From NCBI GenBank assembly GCA_039654915.1, contig CM077596.1, positions 75,889,751-75,953,750 of the forward strand: DNA of 64,000 nucleotides, written 5' to 3'. The notes beneath the pieces are model-generated. The model did no database searches. It saw nothing but the letters and a program-made list of their open reading frames with translations, and was not told where the DNA came from. The position numbers and the translations under genes are program-made. Shown piece after piece: positions 32,469-43,505 of this stretch (position 1 is its first letter; every line of letters begins with the position of its first letter). The stretch comes from Aquilaria yunnanensis (Eukaryota; Streptophyta; Magnoliopsida; Malvales; Thymelaeaceae).

Positions 32469-33850
32469 GTTTCCTACAAAATCACAAGATACATTTCAAG
32501 CTCATGTATATGAAGAATGAACAAACAATCCATTATCTTCCCAAAATTCAAGTTACTAATCCATAGTAGAAAAACTCATGCATAAGAAAACAATCCATTA
32601 TCTTGCTTATTCCACAAAATATTCAAGTCAAATCAATGTTACGGATACTAGATGTGTGCACATGAATAAGATAGCAAGGAAAATCCCATCACTGTCCATA
32701 CCAACTTGCGGCTCTTGGGGCAATTAGTAAACAAGCTTCCTAGTACAAAGTAATCATTCAAACTTGAACTATACAACACCGAGATGCCCCATATGCAAAG
32801 AATTCAGGAAAAAACGCAACACACGAAGCCACATTGTTGTGCAAAATAGCTATAGAAGCAGTCAAATTTCACTTCTCCGGAAATCCTCTAACTCCAAAAA
32901 TCAATCAAACCGGAGTGAATTTAAGGCAATGCATGTTTGACCCATTCCTATTTCAAGTAGATCCCAAGTTTATAATCAATCAAACAACATGAACATGCAT
33001 AATCAAGAAGTTGCCATGAAAATTCGCAGCCCTTGTTGTGCAAGAAATTCTAACCTTGATTTCTAATCCAAATTCATAATCCTATGCACAAAACACTTTC
33101 CATACATAAATGCATCCATGTCAAATCGAATTCAAGCATGAAATCCATGAGAATCACGCAAAATCAAGCAATTTTCGGAACCGTCACAAGCGATCACCAT
33201 TCGCTTCAAATTTCATCTCAAAAACGCAGAAGGGAGGAAGAGGATGAAGGAAACTTACTTGATGAGAGGCTTGATGCGACGAATAAACTCCAAAAAATCA
33301 AACCGTGAAGCTTACGGAAGAGTAGGGTTTGAGGTTTGCGGGGTTTCTTTGGTGGAGGAGCAAAGTAAAAGTGAGAAAAGTGAAAGGGAGGCGAGGTTAA
33401 ATTAGCGGTTACAGTCTTGGCGACGCGTCGCCAATTCAGGACGCATTCTGGCGACGCGTCGCCACAGTTATAAGTGTTCTGAGAACTTTTGCACAAATTG
33501 GCGACGCGGCGCCGACGCTGGCGACGCGTCGCCAACGTTACGAAACCATCCTTTATTTTTCAAAACTTTTGCAAAGCACCCCCAATCTTTTCATCCTAAG
33601 ACTTAAACCCTTTGAACATTCAATACATGGTACCTCTTAAAGTTGAGAAAATGTGGTCCATCCCCCAACCTTCTTTCCGATGGGTCTCCCGACCTATCAA
33701 CACACAAGACAAGACCAAATGAGCAGAAAATCACAAAGCACTACACAAGTTAACTAACGAAAAGAAAAGAAGAAAGTAATCGGAATCGGGTTGCCTCCCG
33801 ACAAGCGCTTGATTTTACGCCTCTAGCTTGGCGCCTTTGAGCTTCTTTTT
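32469..33850 (-). other. Athila spacer between integrase and third ORF
   Basis: 1.4 kb without a credible gene. It contains a cluster of four TGGCGACGCGTCGCCA-type palindromes at 33,418-33,534, like the LTR clusters. An open frame over this cluster (33,218-33,535) is a by-product of the GC-rich palindromes. Confidence 0.7.
33418..33534. repeat. GC palindrome cluster in the Athila interior
   Basis: Three perfect or near-perfect TGGCGACGCGTCGCCA copies and one TGGCGACGCGGCGCCGA variant within 117 bp, in otherwise AT-rich DNA. The matching LTR clusters are at 29,312-29,438 and 40,426-40,552. Confidence 0.9.
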
Positions 33851-36800
33851 TCATTTGATGGGTTCGGCCAAGATGGTTTGACCAATGTGTCTAAGTTCAT
33901 CACCATAGTAAGGCTTGATTCGTTGACCATTGACTTGAAAGATGCACCCATCTTGTCCTTTAAGTTCCACCGCTCCATATGGTTGCACTCTAATCACCTC
34001 AAAAGGTCCCGACCATTTGGACTTTAATTTTCCCGGAAAAAGCCTCAACCTTGAGTTGAAGAGTAGCACTTTTTGACCCGGTTGAAACTCCTTCTTCACA
34101 AGAATCTTGTCATGCCACAACTTCGTTCGCTCCTTGTACATCCTTGCATTCTCATAAGCATCCATGCGAATTTCCTCCAACTCATCCAATTGAATAGCTC
34201 TTTTCTCTTGGGCATTTTTCAAATCAAAATTGAGCTTCTTAACCGCCCAATATGACTTGTGCTCCAACTCCACCGGTAAATGGCAAGCTTTACCGTACAC
34301 AAGTCGATATGGTGACATTCCAATAGGTGTCTTGAAAGCCGTCCTATATGCCCAAAGTGCATCATTTAACTTTTGAGACCAATCTTTTCGGTTGATGCCC
34401 ACCGTCTTTTCCAATATCCTCTTGATCTCCCAGTTCAAAATCTCGGCTTGCCCGTTTGTTTGAGGATGATAGGGGAGTGACACCTTATGCCGCACACCAT
34501 ACTTCAATAAAACTTGAGTCATCATCTTGTTGATGAAATGTGATCCCTCGTCGGAAATGATAGCCCTAGGTGTGCCAAACCTTGCAAAAATATTCATTTG
34601 AAGGAACTTAACAACCACATTAGCATCACAAGAAGGGGTGGCAATAGCTTCCACCCACTTAGATACATAATCAACCACAAGCAAAATATAATGATTGCCA
34701 CAAGAAGGAGGAAAAGGCCCCATAAAATCTATTCCCCACAAATCAAACACTTCCACCTCAAGAATGTTTTGTAATGGCATTTCATCCTTCCTAGAAATGT
34801 TTCCTAACCTTTGGCATCTATCACATGTTTTCACAAAAATATATGCATCTTTAAACAAAGTTGGCCAATAATACCCAGTTTGCAATACCTTACTTGCCGT
34901 CTTGGAGGCTCCAAAGTGTCCGCCACATGGTGAGGAGTGACAATGGTGGAGAACATCCTTTACTTCCTCGCTTGAGATGCATCTTCTTATGATTTGGTCG
35001 GCACACCGGCGGAATAGGAAAGGATCATCCCAAAGATAATGCTTGACATTGGCTTGAAATTTCTTCTTTTCTTGGTAAGACAAGTTTGGTGGCAAGACTC
35101 CACAAGCTAGGTAATTCACATAGTCCGCATACCATGGAATCTTTCCCTCCACCTTAAACAAGCTTTCATCCGGGAAGTGCTCTTGAATAGGTTGCTCCCA
35201 TGACTTTTCTTGGCCCTCCATTCTAGATAAGTGATCGGCCACAAGGTTTTCACATCCCTTCTTGTCCTTGACTTCTAAATCGAATTCTTGAAGCAAAAGA
35301 ATCCATCTTATGAGTCTTGGCTTGGCATCCTTCTGGGTAAATAAATATTTAATTGCCGCATGATCGGTGTGCACCACAACCTTAGACCCCACAATATAGG
35401 ATCGAAACTTATCCACTGCATATACCACCGCCAAAAGCTCCTTCTCCGTTGTGGTATAATTTCTTTGAGCTCCATCCAAAGTCTTACTAGTATAGTAAAT
35501 CACCCGAAAAAGCTTGTCCTTTCTTTGCCCCAACACCGCCCCCACGGCGAAATCGCTATTATCACACATAATTTCAAACAGTTCCTTCCAATTGGGTGGA
35601 ATCACCACCGGTGCACTAACCAATTTCTCCTTCAAAGTCTTAAATGATTCCAAACACTTTTCATCAAAGTCAAACGGCACATCTTTCTCAAGCAAATTGC
35701 ATAATGGCTTAGCAATCTTGGAAAAATCTTTAATAAATCTTCGGTAAAAACCGGCATGCCCTAGGAAACTTCTCACTCCCTTTACATTGGAGGGTGGTGG
35801 CAATTTCTCAATAGCTACAATCTTAGCTCTATCCACCTCCATGCCTTCACAAGAAATTTTATGCCCAAGTACAATTCCCGATTTAACCATGAAATGACAT
35901 TTTTCCCAATTCAAGGCTAAATTAGTTTTTTGACATCTCTTCAAGACAAGGGCTAAATTATCCAAACATGCATCAAAGGAGTCTCCAAAAACAGAAAAAT
36001 CATCCATAAATACCTCCATGCACTTCTCCACCATATCGGAGAATGTGGCCATCATACACCGTTGGAAAGTTGCCGGAAAGTTGCCGGAGCGTTGCAAAGT
36101 CCAAATGGCATTCTTCGAAAGGCATATGTGCCCCAAGGACTAGTAAAGGTCGTCTTCTCTTGATCTTCCGGTGCTATGGCGATTTGATTGTACCCCGAAT
36201 AACCATCCAAGAAACAATAAAACTCATGTCCCCCCAACCTATCCAAAATTTGATCAATAAAAGGGATGGGGAAATGGTCCTTCCGGGTAGCCTTGTTGAG
36301 CTTCCGGTAATCAAAGCACACTCTCCATTTGGTCACCAACCTAGTAGAAATCCATTCATTGTTATTGTTGCCTACCACGGTTGTTCCGCCTTTCTTTGGC
36401 ACCACTTGCACCGGACTCACCCATGGAGAATCCGAAATTGGATAGATAATGCCGGCATTGAGCAATTTCACAATCTCCTCTTTGACCACTTCCTTCATCT
36501 TTGGATTTAACCTTCTTTGAGCTTCAATGGAGGGTTTAAAATCATCTTCCATAAGAATTTTATGCATGCAAATTTCTGGGCTAATTCCCTTGATGTAGAA
36601 AATAGACCAAGCTATTGCCTTCCTATGATCCCTCAACACACGAATCAACTTTTCTTCCTCCAAAGAGGTCAAAGTAGACGAAATAATCACCGGGAGAGAA
36701 TCCTCCTTGCCAAGATACACATACTTAAGATCTTGTGGTAAGGGTTTCAACTCCAACTTAAGCTCTTCCTTGGAATCACAAGACAAAAGTTGTTCTCCCC

Positions 36801-37782
36801 TTCTTCCTTGAAGTTGCACTTTCCCATAAAAGTCAAGAGTTGTTAAAATACCCAACACATCATGATCTTCCTCACTACATGCTTTTTCGCACACAAGTGC
36901 CCTTCCAATAGGATCCGCAATAAGTAAAACATCTCTTTTTTCCTCAATGCAAGAATCAACCACATCAATCATGTAACACTTGGGCAACTCATCATCAATA
37001 GATTTCATGGCTTGAGCAAGATTAAAAGTAATTTCCTCATTATTAGCTCTCAAGGTGAGATTACCTTTTTCCACATCAATGACGGCCTTCCCGGTAGCAA
37101 GGAATGGTCTCCCAAGTATAACCGGCATGTTCCGGTCTTCCTCCATATCCAAGACTACAAAGTCTACCGGAAATATAAACTTGCCAACTTTGACCAAGAC
37201 ATCTTCCAATACTCCTTTTGGGAAAGTAAATGACCGATCCGCCAATTGGAGGCAAATAGATGACGGTTTCACCTCTCCAAGGCCAAGACTCCTACAAATG
37301 GATAAGGGCATCAAATTAATACTAGCCCCAAGATCGCACAAAGCCTTATCACAATGGAAAGACCCAATATCAAGAGGTATCGTAAAACTCCCGGGATCAT
37401 TGAGTTTTTGGGGCATCTTCCTTTGAATGACGGCGCTTGCTTCCTCTCTCATTAGAATGAGCTCGTTGTCGAGGAACTTCCTTTTCTTGGTAATCAACTC
37501 CTTGAGGAATTTGGAATAGGAAGGCATTTGATTTAATGCTTCCAAGAAAGGGATATTAATTTCCAACTTCTTGAAGATTTCAAGAAACCTCATAAAGTGA
37601 GTGTCCTCCTTCTTTGGCTTGAACCTTTGGGGGTACGGAAGGGTGGGCGTGTGCTTGGGTGCTTCCTCCTTGTCGGGAGCATTTTTAGCCTCAACTTTTG
37701 ATCTATCTTCTTCACTTGAAGGGGATGGCTCTTGGGGAGGATATTCTTCTTGAATGGGTGGCTCCTTAACTTGCGTTACCAC
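33851..37782 (-). pseudogene. Athila pol: protease, RT, RNase H, integrase; one frameshift
   Basis: The upstream piece (36,052-37,782) has the protease site CDLGASINLMP and the first RT blocks ([40 protein letters not shown]). The downstream piece (33,851-36,136) has the RT active site FMDDFSVFG, then RNase H with [23 protein letters not shown] and VADHLSR. Integrase follows with an HHCC finger (HHCHSS...CDRCQ), the D-D-E core (GIDFMGP, SDEGSHF, then the Glu) and a KWSGPFEV end module. The pieces are separated by an 11-bp tandem duplication (GAAAGTTGCCG twice, 36,065-36,086) between NAPATF and the active site, which shifts the frame. All catalytic residues checked are present, so this looks like a recent loss. 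Confidence 0.9.
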
Positions 37783-37809
37783 ATTCTTACCACTTCTAAG
37801 CGTAATAGC

Positions 37810-39249
37810 TTAGCAAGACTCCCTTGGGTTGACATCCGTATCACTAGGTATGAACTTACCCTTTTGCATTTGCCTCATGGAAGTTGCAAGTTGGCCCATT
37901 TGAGTTTCCAAATTCTTGATGGATGCTTGAGTATTAGCTTGCATAGTCTTCATTTCATCCTCCAATGCCCCAATCTTCTTGTTTTGGCCACTTGCCATCC
38001 CCCTCACTTCTTGCATGAATTCTCCCATCATGCCCTTCATAAAATCTTTCAAAGATGCTTCCGTATCATTAGAATTCTCACCTAATAGTTGCATAGCGCC
38101 TTTGGGGTTAGAATAGTTGAATCCTTCATGTTGACGGTTCCTTGGGAAGAAATTCCCTCCTCCTTGCTTGGGTGGGTAAGGATTCCGGTAACCCACAAAA
38201 TTGGCATCTTCCACATCATCAACATCCTCACTAACCATGGCTTGTTGCAATTTCCCCTTTTCTTGATTTTTTGTCAACTTGGCCACCATGCTAGTGAGTG
38301 CCGAAAGTTGAGCTTGGAGAGACGTATCTTTGTTGACCTCATACAATCCACTATCCTTCCTTGGGATCCGTTTGCCGCTAAGCTCAAGGCTTTTTGCCAT
38401 ATTGTTCAATAGCTCAAAGCATTCCTCCACATCTTTCAACAACAAGAAACCACCGGCGGCGGCATCCACTTGCAATCGGGTGTTTAAACTCAAACCATTG
38501 TAGAAAAGATGAAGTTGGTGAGCTTGATCAATATCTTGAGTGGGTACCCTCTTCACCATCATCTTGAAACGCACCCATGCCTCCGCAAGTGACTCCCATT
38601 CATTTTGCCTAAACGCCAACAATTCATTCTTGAGCTCAAACGCTTTTTGAGATGGAAAGAATCTCCGAATAAATGCATCATATAGCTCTTGCCACGTATG
38701 AACCGAAGTAGGCTCCAAATTTTCAAACCATTCCGATGCTTCATCCACAAGATAAAATGGGAAGAGTCTCATCCTTTTTGCATCTTCACTCACACCATCC
38801 AAATCAAAAGTATCGCATAAACGAACAAACCTCTTGATATGGTTGTTTGGATCTTCATCAAGGGTCCCTCCAAATGGATGAGCCTCCACCAATTGGAGAA
38901 CATGGCTAGGAATCACAAAGGCTCGCCCTCGAAGCGGCACCAGTCTTATCATGTTGTCATGGTCTTCTACCCTTTGAGGTTGAAAATAATCAAGTACCGG
39001 CCTTCCTCTTCTTCTAGCACCATTTCCATTGTCCATTACCTCCTCAACACCATTGTGATCCATGGCATTGACATTTCTTTCTCGTCCAAGGTTCCTCAAC
39101 TCATCTTCTTGGTTCCCTTCCATGTTGACGGGATCGAAAGTACTAGTATCTTCTTCTTCAATCACCTTACTCCTTAGCCGAAGTTCTCGCAAGCTTCTCT
39201 CAATTTCTAGATCAAGTGGTAACACATGAGGACAAGAGCTCCGGGTCAT
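37810..39249 (-). CDS. gag: Athila Gag
   Basis: 479 residues, intact. Capsid motifs include AHPFGGTLDEDPNNHIKRF, FPFYLVDEASEWFENLEP, TWQELYDAFIRRFFPSQK and LHLFYNGLSLNTR. A region rich in Met and Gln ends in a coiled-coil-like stretch (about residues 400-460, MGEFMQEV...LETQMGQLATSMRQM). The protein stops at NPRESC with TAA (37,810-37,812). The same frame continues into AITLRSGK, the phrase that normally follows in Athila Gag-Pol, so the TAA probably replaced a Lys codon in a fused Gag-Pol frame. Gag packages element RNA in cytoplasmic particles. Confidence 0.9.
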   Translation of the reverse strand: MTRSSCPHVLPLDLEIERSLRELRLRSKVIEEEDTSTFDPVNMEGNQEDELRNLGRERNVNAMDHNGVEEVMDNGNGARRRGRPVLDYFQPQRVEDHDNMIRLVPLRGRAFVIPSHVLQLVEAHPFGGTLDEDPNNHIKRFVRLCDTFDLDGVSEDAKRMRLFPFYLVDEASEWFENLEPTSVHTWQELYDAFIRRFFPSQKAFELKNELLAFRQNEWESLAEAWVRFKMMVKRVPTQDIDQAHQLHLFYNGLSLNTRLQVDAAAGGFLLLKDVEECFELLNNMAKSLELSGKRIPRKDSGLYEVNKDTSLQAQLSALTSMVAKLTKNQEKGKLQQAMVSEDVDDVEDANFVGYRNPYPPKQGGGNFFPRNRQHEGFNYSNPKGAMQLLGENSNDTEASLKDFMKGMMGEFMQEVRGMASGQNKKIGALEDEMKTMQANTQASIKNLETQMGQLATSMRQMQKGKFIPSDTDVNPRESC

Positions 39250-39367
39250 GCACTAGATGTACCTACAATATGACAAAAAGGGAACACATCAACCATGAGA
39301 ATTAAAATCAAGTAGTCAAGAATAACTGAATTTTTTTTTTCTAATCAAGACAAAAATCAAATCAAAC

Positions 39368-39385
39368 TCCCCGGCAACGGCGCCA
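39368..39385 (-). other. Primer-binding site of the Athila element
   Basis: TGGCGCCGTTGCCGGGGA on the minus strand, seven bases downstream of the 5' LTR. This is the sequence typical of Athila primer sites, usually assigned to tRNA-Asp. Confidence 0.85.
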
Positions 39386-39392
39386 AAAACTT

Positions 39393-40761
39393 TGTTGTGA
39401 AAATCAAGAGTTTATCAATTTTACCCTCAAAAACCCGCAAGCGAACGAAATCGTTGTATACTTAGGAGTAATTAAAGGTGTCGTCCCAAGAGAGTTAGTG
39501 ATTTTATCTAGATTTAAAGATCAAAGTTGCTCAAGCTACCTAACTTAATCAACACAAGAAAAATGACTCTAAAGAAGATGGAAAGTACTAAAGATAGAAC
39601 TTAGGATCAATGTGACTACCCCTCTAGGATTCATTTCCTACCCAATGCTACTCAATAAAGTTGGTCCCCAAATGTGAAGCTCCATGTGTGGTAAAAAAGA
39701 TTTCATATCAAAAGCCCCTTCCTCAAGATAGGTTTTTGCGAACCCTCCACTAACTTGGGCTTTACTCAAGCTCCAACTTAACTTAAGGTGGTTGAAGAGC
39801 TAAACCTTCTTTTAATGCCTAATGTTCACTTATATTATCTCTAATTTAAGTTAACATTATGCCCCTTCCATTCCTCTTTGTCACCCTTAAAACCTTTCTC
39901 AAGGATTTAATGGTCTAATGCATTAGACATGGTGGCCAACCATTCATCAAACAAGAAGCTCAATGCAAGGAACAACATAATAGAACTCATCCATAAACAC
40001 ATAAAACAACTTCATTAAGTAACAAAGGGAGGAAAGTCACCCTAGAAAGGTAAAGAAATCTACTCACGATCCATAGCTAATGTCATCAACAAATCCATAA
40101 TAACAATGACAACGAAAATCATACAACTCAAACTAGAGAAGAGAAGAAACTCAGAAAACCCCCTCGACGTTTGTACGCTCGAAATCAACAATCCTCTGGT
40201 TCCAGTTTCCCAAGAACGCCTCCAAAAAGCTCAATACGCCTCCAGTCGGGTCTAGATCAAAATCAGCCAAGAAGCCTTCTTTTGGACTCTTTCTCTTCTT
40301 CTATTTATACCTCCTCTTCATTCCAGCCCTAAAAGGATAAGTATCACCGATTCAAGCCAGCTCATCAGGTGGAAAAATAGTTGGGGACCATCAAAACGCG
40401 AGCTTTTGGCAAAACAGAGCATTGTTGGCGACGCGTCGCCAGCATGGGTCGAGTTATGGCGACGCGTCGCCAAATGACCATCAGGAACTCAGAACACTGC
40501 TAACGTGGGCGACGCGTCGCCAATTCTGAGTGAATTCTGGCGACGCAGCGCCGACTTTCATTTTTGCACTTCTTCCACGTCCCTTGTCCAAATGCCGTCC
40601 CACTCAAGCTTGCTTCTAATGCCCCGTCCGTAACACTCGATCACACCTGTAATGAGCAAAAATACCAAGAAAAACTAAGACCATGAGGAAAAATCAACAC
40701 AATTTGACGGTCAAAGTTGTCAAAAGGTCAATACTTTGACCGTGGAATGATGCACTTAACA
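39393..40761 (-). repeat. 5' LTR of the Athila element
   Basis: 1,369 bp, colinear with 28,279-29,647 and no net indel. The same four-palindrome cluster lies at 40,426-40,552. Confidence 0.95.
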
Positions 40762-40766
40762 GTATG

Positions 40767-42343
40767 AAGTCCTCAAGTTTTCTATACTAATATTTGATAA
40801 TATAAAGTTTAGGATCTTGTTTAAAGAACTAATGGAAGGATAGAAACCCTGAGTGACTTGCTTTCTTCATTGTGATAGTGAAAGATTCATTTGCAAATTT
40901 CTCTTGAATGTAGCTAATCAGGCCTCAATTGGCTAAAATTAGTGAGGTAATATACATGAAAAGGGGATCTATAATTGTTTATGTTTGTTGACTAATTTGT
41001 GCTCAGCTGCTTAATATGCATAAAAAAAGATCTGGAATTGTTTGTATTTTGGTTGTTAGAGTTTTTGCATTTGAGGTTTGAAAATTGCAAAAGACTAGAA
41101 CCATAACACTTTCTTAAATTTCTTTCCTTATGTTGTTCTGCATTGTTATGATGTTGCAATTTACTTCCTAAATTGTTGCTTGAATAGATGGCTATGCAGC
41201 AGAATGTTGGAATTCACTTTCACTTGGCTCTCCTAATATTTTGATGTGAAAACACCTAATTACTGTAAGCAGGGTTTTCAAAGAAGTAGCCTCATGTGCT
41301 AGACAACCATGGTTTGAGAAGGAAAAGAGTAAGCAAATGACCTTTTTTTATGTGAAAATATCCAGATCATTGAAGTTGCATTGACCTGCTTATTTCTTTT
41401 CTATTTTTATACATGTGGAAGTTGCTACAATTAACTTGGTTATGGGAGAGAAGCTAGCTGATGTTTACTCAAAAATTGCTACAAGGTATGTTAAGATTTT
41501 GTTCTGGTGTTGAAGTGTAAAGGCTTGGTGCCTTGTCTTTCAAAGTTTGATGCCCTATTTTTGTTAATTTTCATTTTTTGTTTGCTCTAGTGAACTTTGG
41601 TTCTTCCTAAGGTTCACACAATTTAACAAGGTCTGACTACAAATAAACAAATGAATTTGCAATATTTCTTTTTGTTTAATTATTCCCTTACAAGATAGTT
41701 GCATTAGGAAGGTCATATGGAATAAGATATTGATTCTTTTTACTGCTTTGTTCTTAATTATGGGTTTACAATGTCAAGTGACTTTTAGTAATACTTTTTT
41801 TTTTTAATAATCCATGATCCTATGATAAACAAATATGTACTTATTTGGTATTTAATACTAAGAGAAAGAATTATGGAAAAGAAGAAAGGTCAACTATGAT
41901 GGAAGTAAGAAACTTGTAAGGCGATAACCCAAAGCATACCCCTGGCTAAAACCTTATTCAATTAAATTTCATTTTTTCCTATTCTAAACCTTTTATTAAC
42001 GTTTGACTTAACGAGGTTACCAAATGACAAACCCCCACTCGCTTTGGATAGAATTAGTAATTCCATACATATATATGTATATGTTATTTGTTATATATGT
42101 GTCTGCTATTTGTTATATATTTAGCATGATGGTTACAAAATCTTTAATTCTCTAAGATTCCATGAATGACTTGTTCATTTCTTTATGATTTATTGCATTA
42201 AGATTGTTTCTTTCTTCGACAAGGTTGATGATCATGGTTCTTTTAGAAATGAGAACATCCTTTTTCTACATAAAAATAGCTTTTTAAAAAAAATGTCAGT
42301 AGCTTCACGTTAAAACCTTTTTTTTAAAAAAAAAACTCACAAT
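40767..42343 (+). other. CACTA interior right of the Athila insertion
   Basis: About 1.6 kb of AT-rich element interior with no transposase. It contains the exon-like pieces at 41,273-41,485 and a TATATATG/TATATGT-rich patch near 42,067-42,120. Confidence 0.5.
41273..41485 (+). pseudogene. Possible captured host exon fragments inside the CACTA element
   Basis: Two stretches look like plant exons. 41,273 to about 41,340 follows TGTAAGCAG and reads FKEVASCARQPWFEKEKSKQ. About 41,418-41,485 reads EVATINLVMGEKLADVYSKI and ends at an ideal donor, ACAAG followed by GTATGT. Codon-like composition and splice-type borders suggest capture of host gene pieces, as CACTA elements often do. I do not recognise the protein, and no neighbouring exons could be joined with confidence. 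Confidence 0.35.
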
Positions 42344-42625
42344 TTTACCAACGATTTTACACGTCGATAATTACCAACGGTTTGGACCGTTGGTAAATCA
42401 CTAATGGTCCAATGCATTGGTAGTTAACAACAATTTAGACCATTGATAAAAGTTTAACTGTTGGTAATTACCAACTATTACTTTACCAATGGCCAAAAGT
42501 TGGAAATTACCAATCGATCATAACTTGACCGTTAGTAAAATAATTACCAACATCTTGCTACCAACAGTCTCACATTAGTAAATTTAAAATTATCATTGAA
42601 ATTACCAACACGAGATTGTTGGTAA
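42344..42625. repeat. CACTA subterminal repeats, right end
   Basis: About ten direct and inverted copies of ACCAACGGT/ACCGTTGGTAA-type motifs, including ACCAACGG-TTTGGA-CCGTTGGT, in 280 bp. A shorter set (ACCAACCGTCTGACAGTTGG and relatives) lies at 12,030-12,120. Such motifs are the usual TNPA-binding sites of CACTA elements. Confidence 0.7.
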
Positions 42626-43505
42626 ACCGGCTTATTTTAGTAGTAGTACAAAGTAGTCGAAGTTACTACTGGAAAGCCTGAAAAATGAAGTGCCTAGTGT
42701 GCGACATTTAGAGAACTCGAGCTACAATTGGACTACTTTTGAATTAGTATTTTTTTTCTATTTTTGTGGAGAGTATGGTCACCACTCGAACATTTGTGTT
42801 CACCTTTGCTAACTTACATAGCTAGTAGGAACTGTTTATAGCTTATGATCATAGATAAAACAACTTTCATTTTCTTTCTTCCTTTTTACCAATAGAATAC
42901 TCTACAAAGCCAATAAGCGAAAAATTAACATTTTTAAGGTACACAGTTGAATGTTGAGGTAGAATGCACAATGTCCAGATTGAATTCAAGATCTATTATT
43001 AAAAGCATATCAGTCTTCTCCACTAAAACTAACTTATATTTACTTATATTACCAAGCTATATATGTACTATTAGTATGAACTATATTTCTAGAGATTATA
43101 AATTTATGCCACTCAAATTAAGGCCCTATTTGGGAATAACTCTTTTTTTTATTGGTGTTGGATTCTTTGATAATTTATTTAATAATAAAGATGAAATTGC
43201 TGGAGTTAAAAGCTAAAGGAAAAATTACCAAAAGCCCATGAGGTTTAATCAAGCTTATGCTTGTGTCTTCCTTGTTTCAAAAATTTACACTTATTCCCTA
43301 CAAAATTAAAATTGTGATTCGCGGTTAGATTGAAAAGAAGGAAATTTTAATTTTACCCTGATAATATTTTTTTACAAAAACTTAACCCCACAAACTTCTT
43401 CATCTAACAACCTAACCCTTATCAAATGAGGGAAGCACGAAAGTCTTAGAATATGTCCCTAATCAGCTTACCAAGGGGCTCCAGCCGCCCTTCACTATTG
43501 TGTGT

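Larger units (their letters stand above)
28279..40761 (-). mobile_element. Athila-type Ty3/gypsy retrotransposon, nearly complete
   Basis: 12,483 bp, minus orientation, flanked by the perfect TSD GTATG (28,274-28,278 and 40,762-40,766). Order in its direction: 5' LTR (39,393-40,761), primer site, gag (37,810-39,249), pro-RT-RNaseH-INT (33,851-37,782), env-position third ORF (31,140-32,468), polypurine tract, 3' LTR (28,279-29,647). Both LTRs are 1,369 bp. By eye they differ at about 24 positions (near 1.8%), so this insertion is older than its neighbour. Disabling changes are few: a TAA between gag and pro, an 11-bp duplication in RT and a TGA in the third ORF. It sits in the CACTA element 41 bp from the Tat/Ogre-like element's TSD. 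Confidence 0.95.
11991..42645. mobile_element. CACTA element split by two LTR retrotransposons
   Basis: The left end is CACTACTAAAAT at 11,991 and the right end ATTTTAGTAGTA at 42,645. A GTA TSD lies on both sides (11,988-11,990 and 42,646-42,648). The right terminus reads AGTA instead of the expected AGTG. Subterminal repeats of the type ACCAACGGT...ACCGTTGGT occur just inside both ends (12,030-12,120 and 42,344-42,625). Removing the two inserted retrotransposons and their TSD copies leaves about 2.9 kb with no transposase gene, so this was a non-autonomous copy. Confidence 0.75.

Noticed and set aside
33218..33535. Basic 105-residue protein
   Set aside because: Produced by the GC palindrome cluster; no homologous features.
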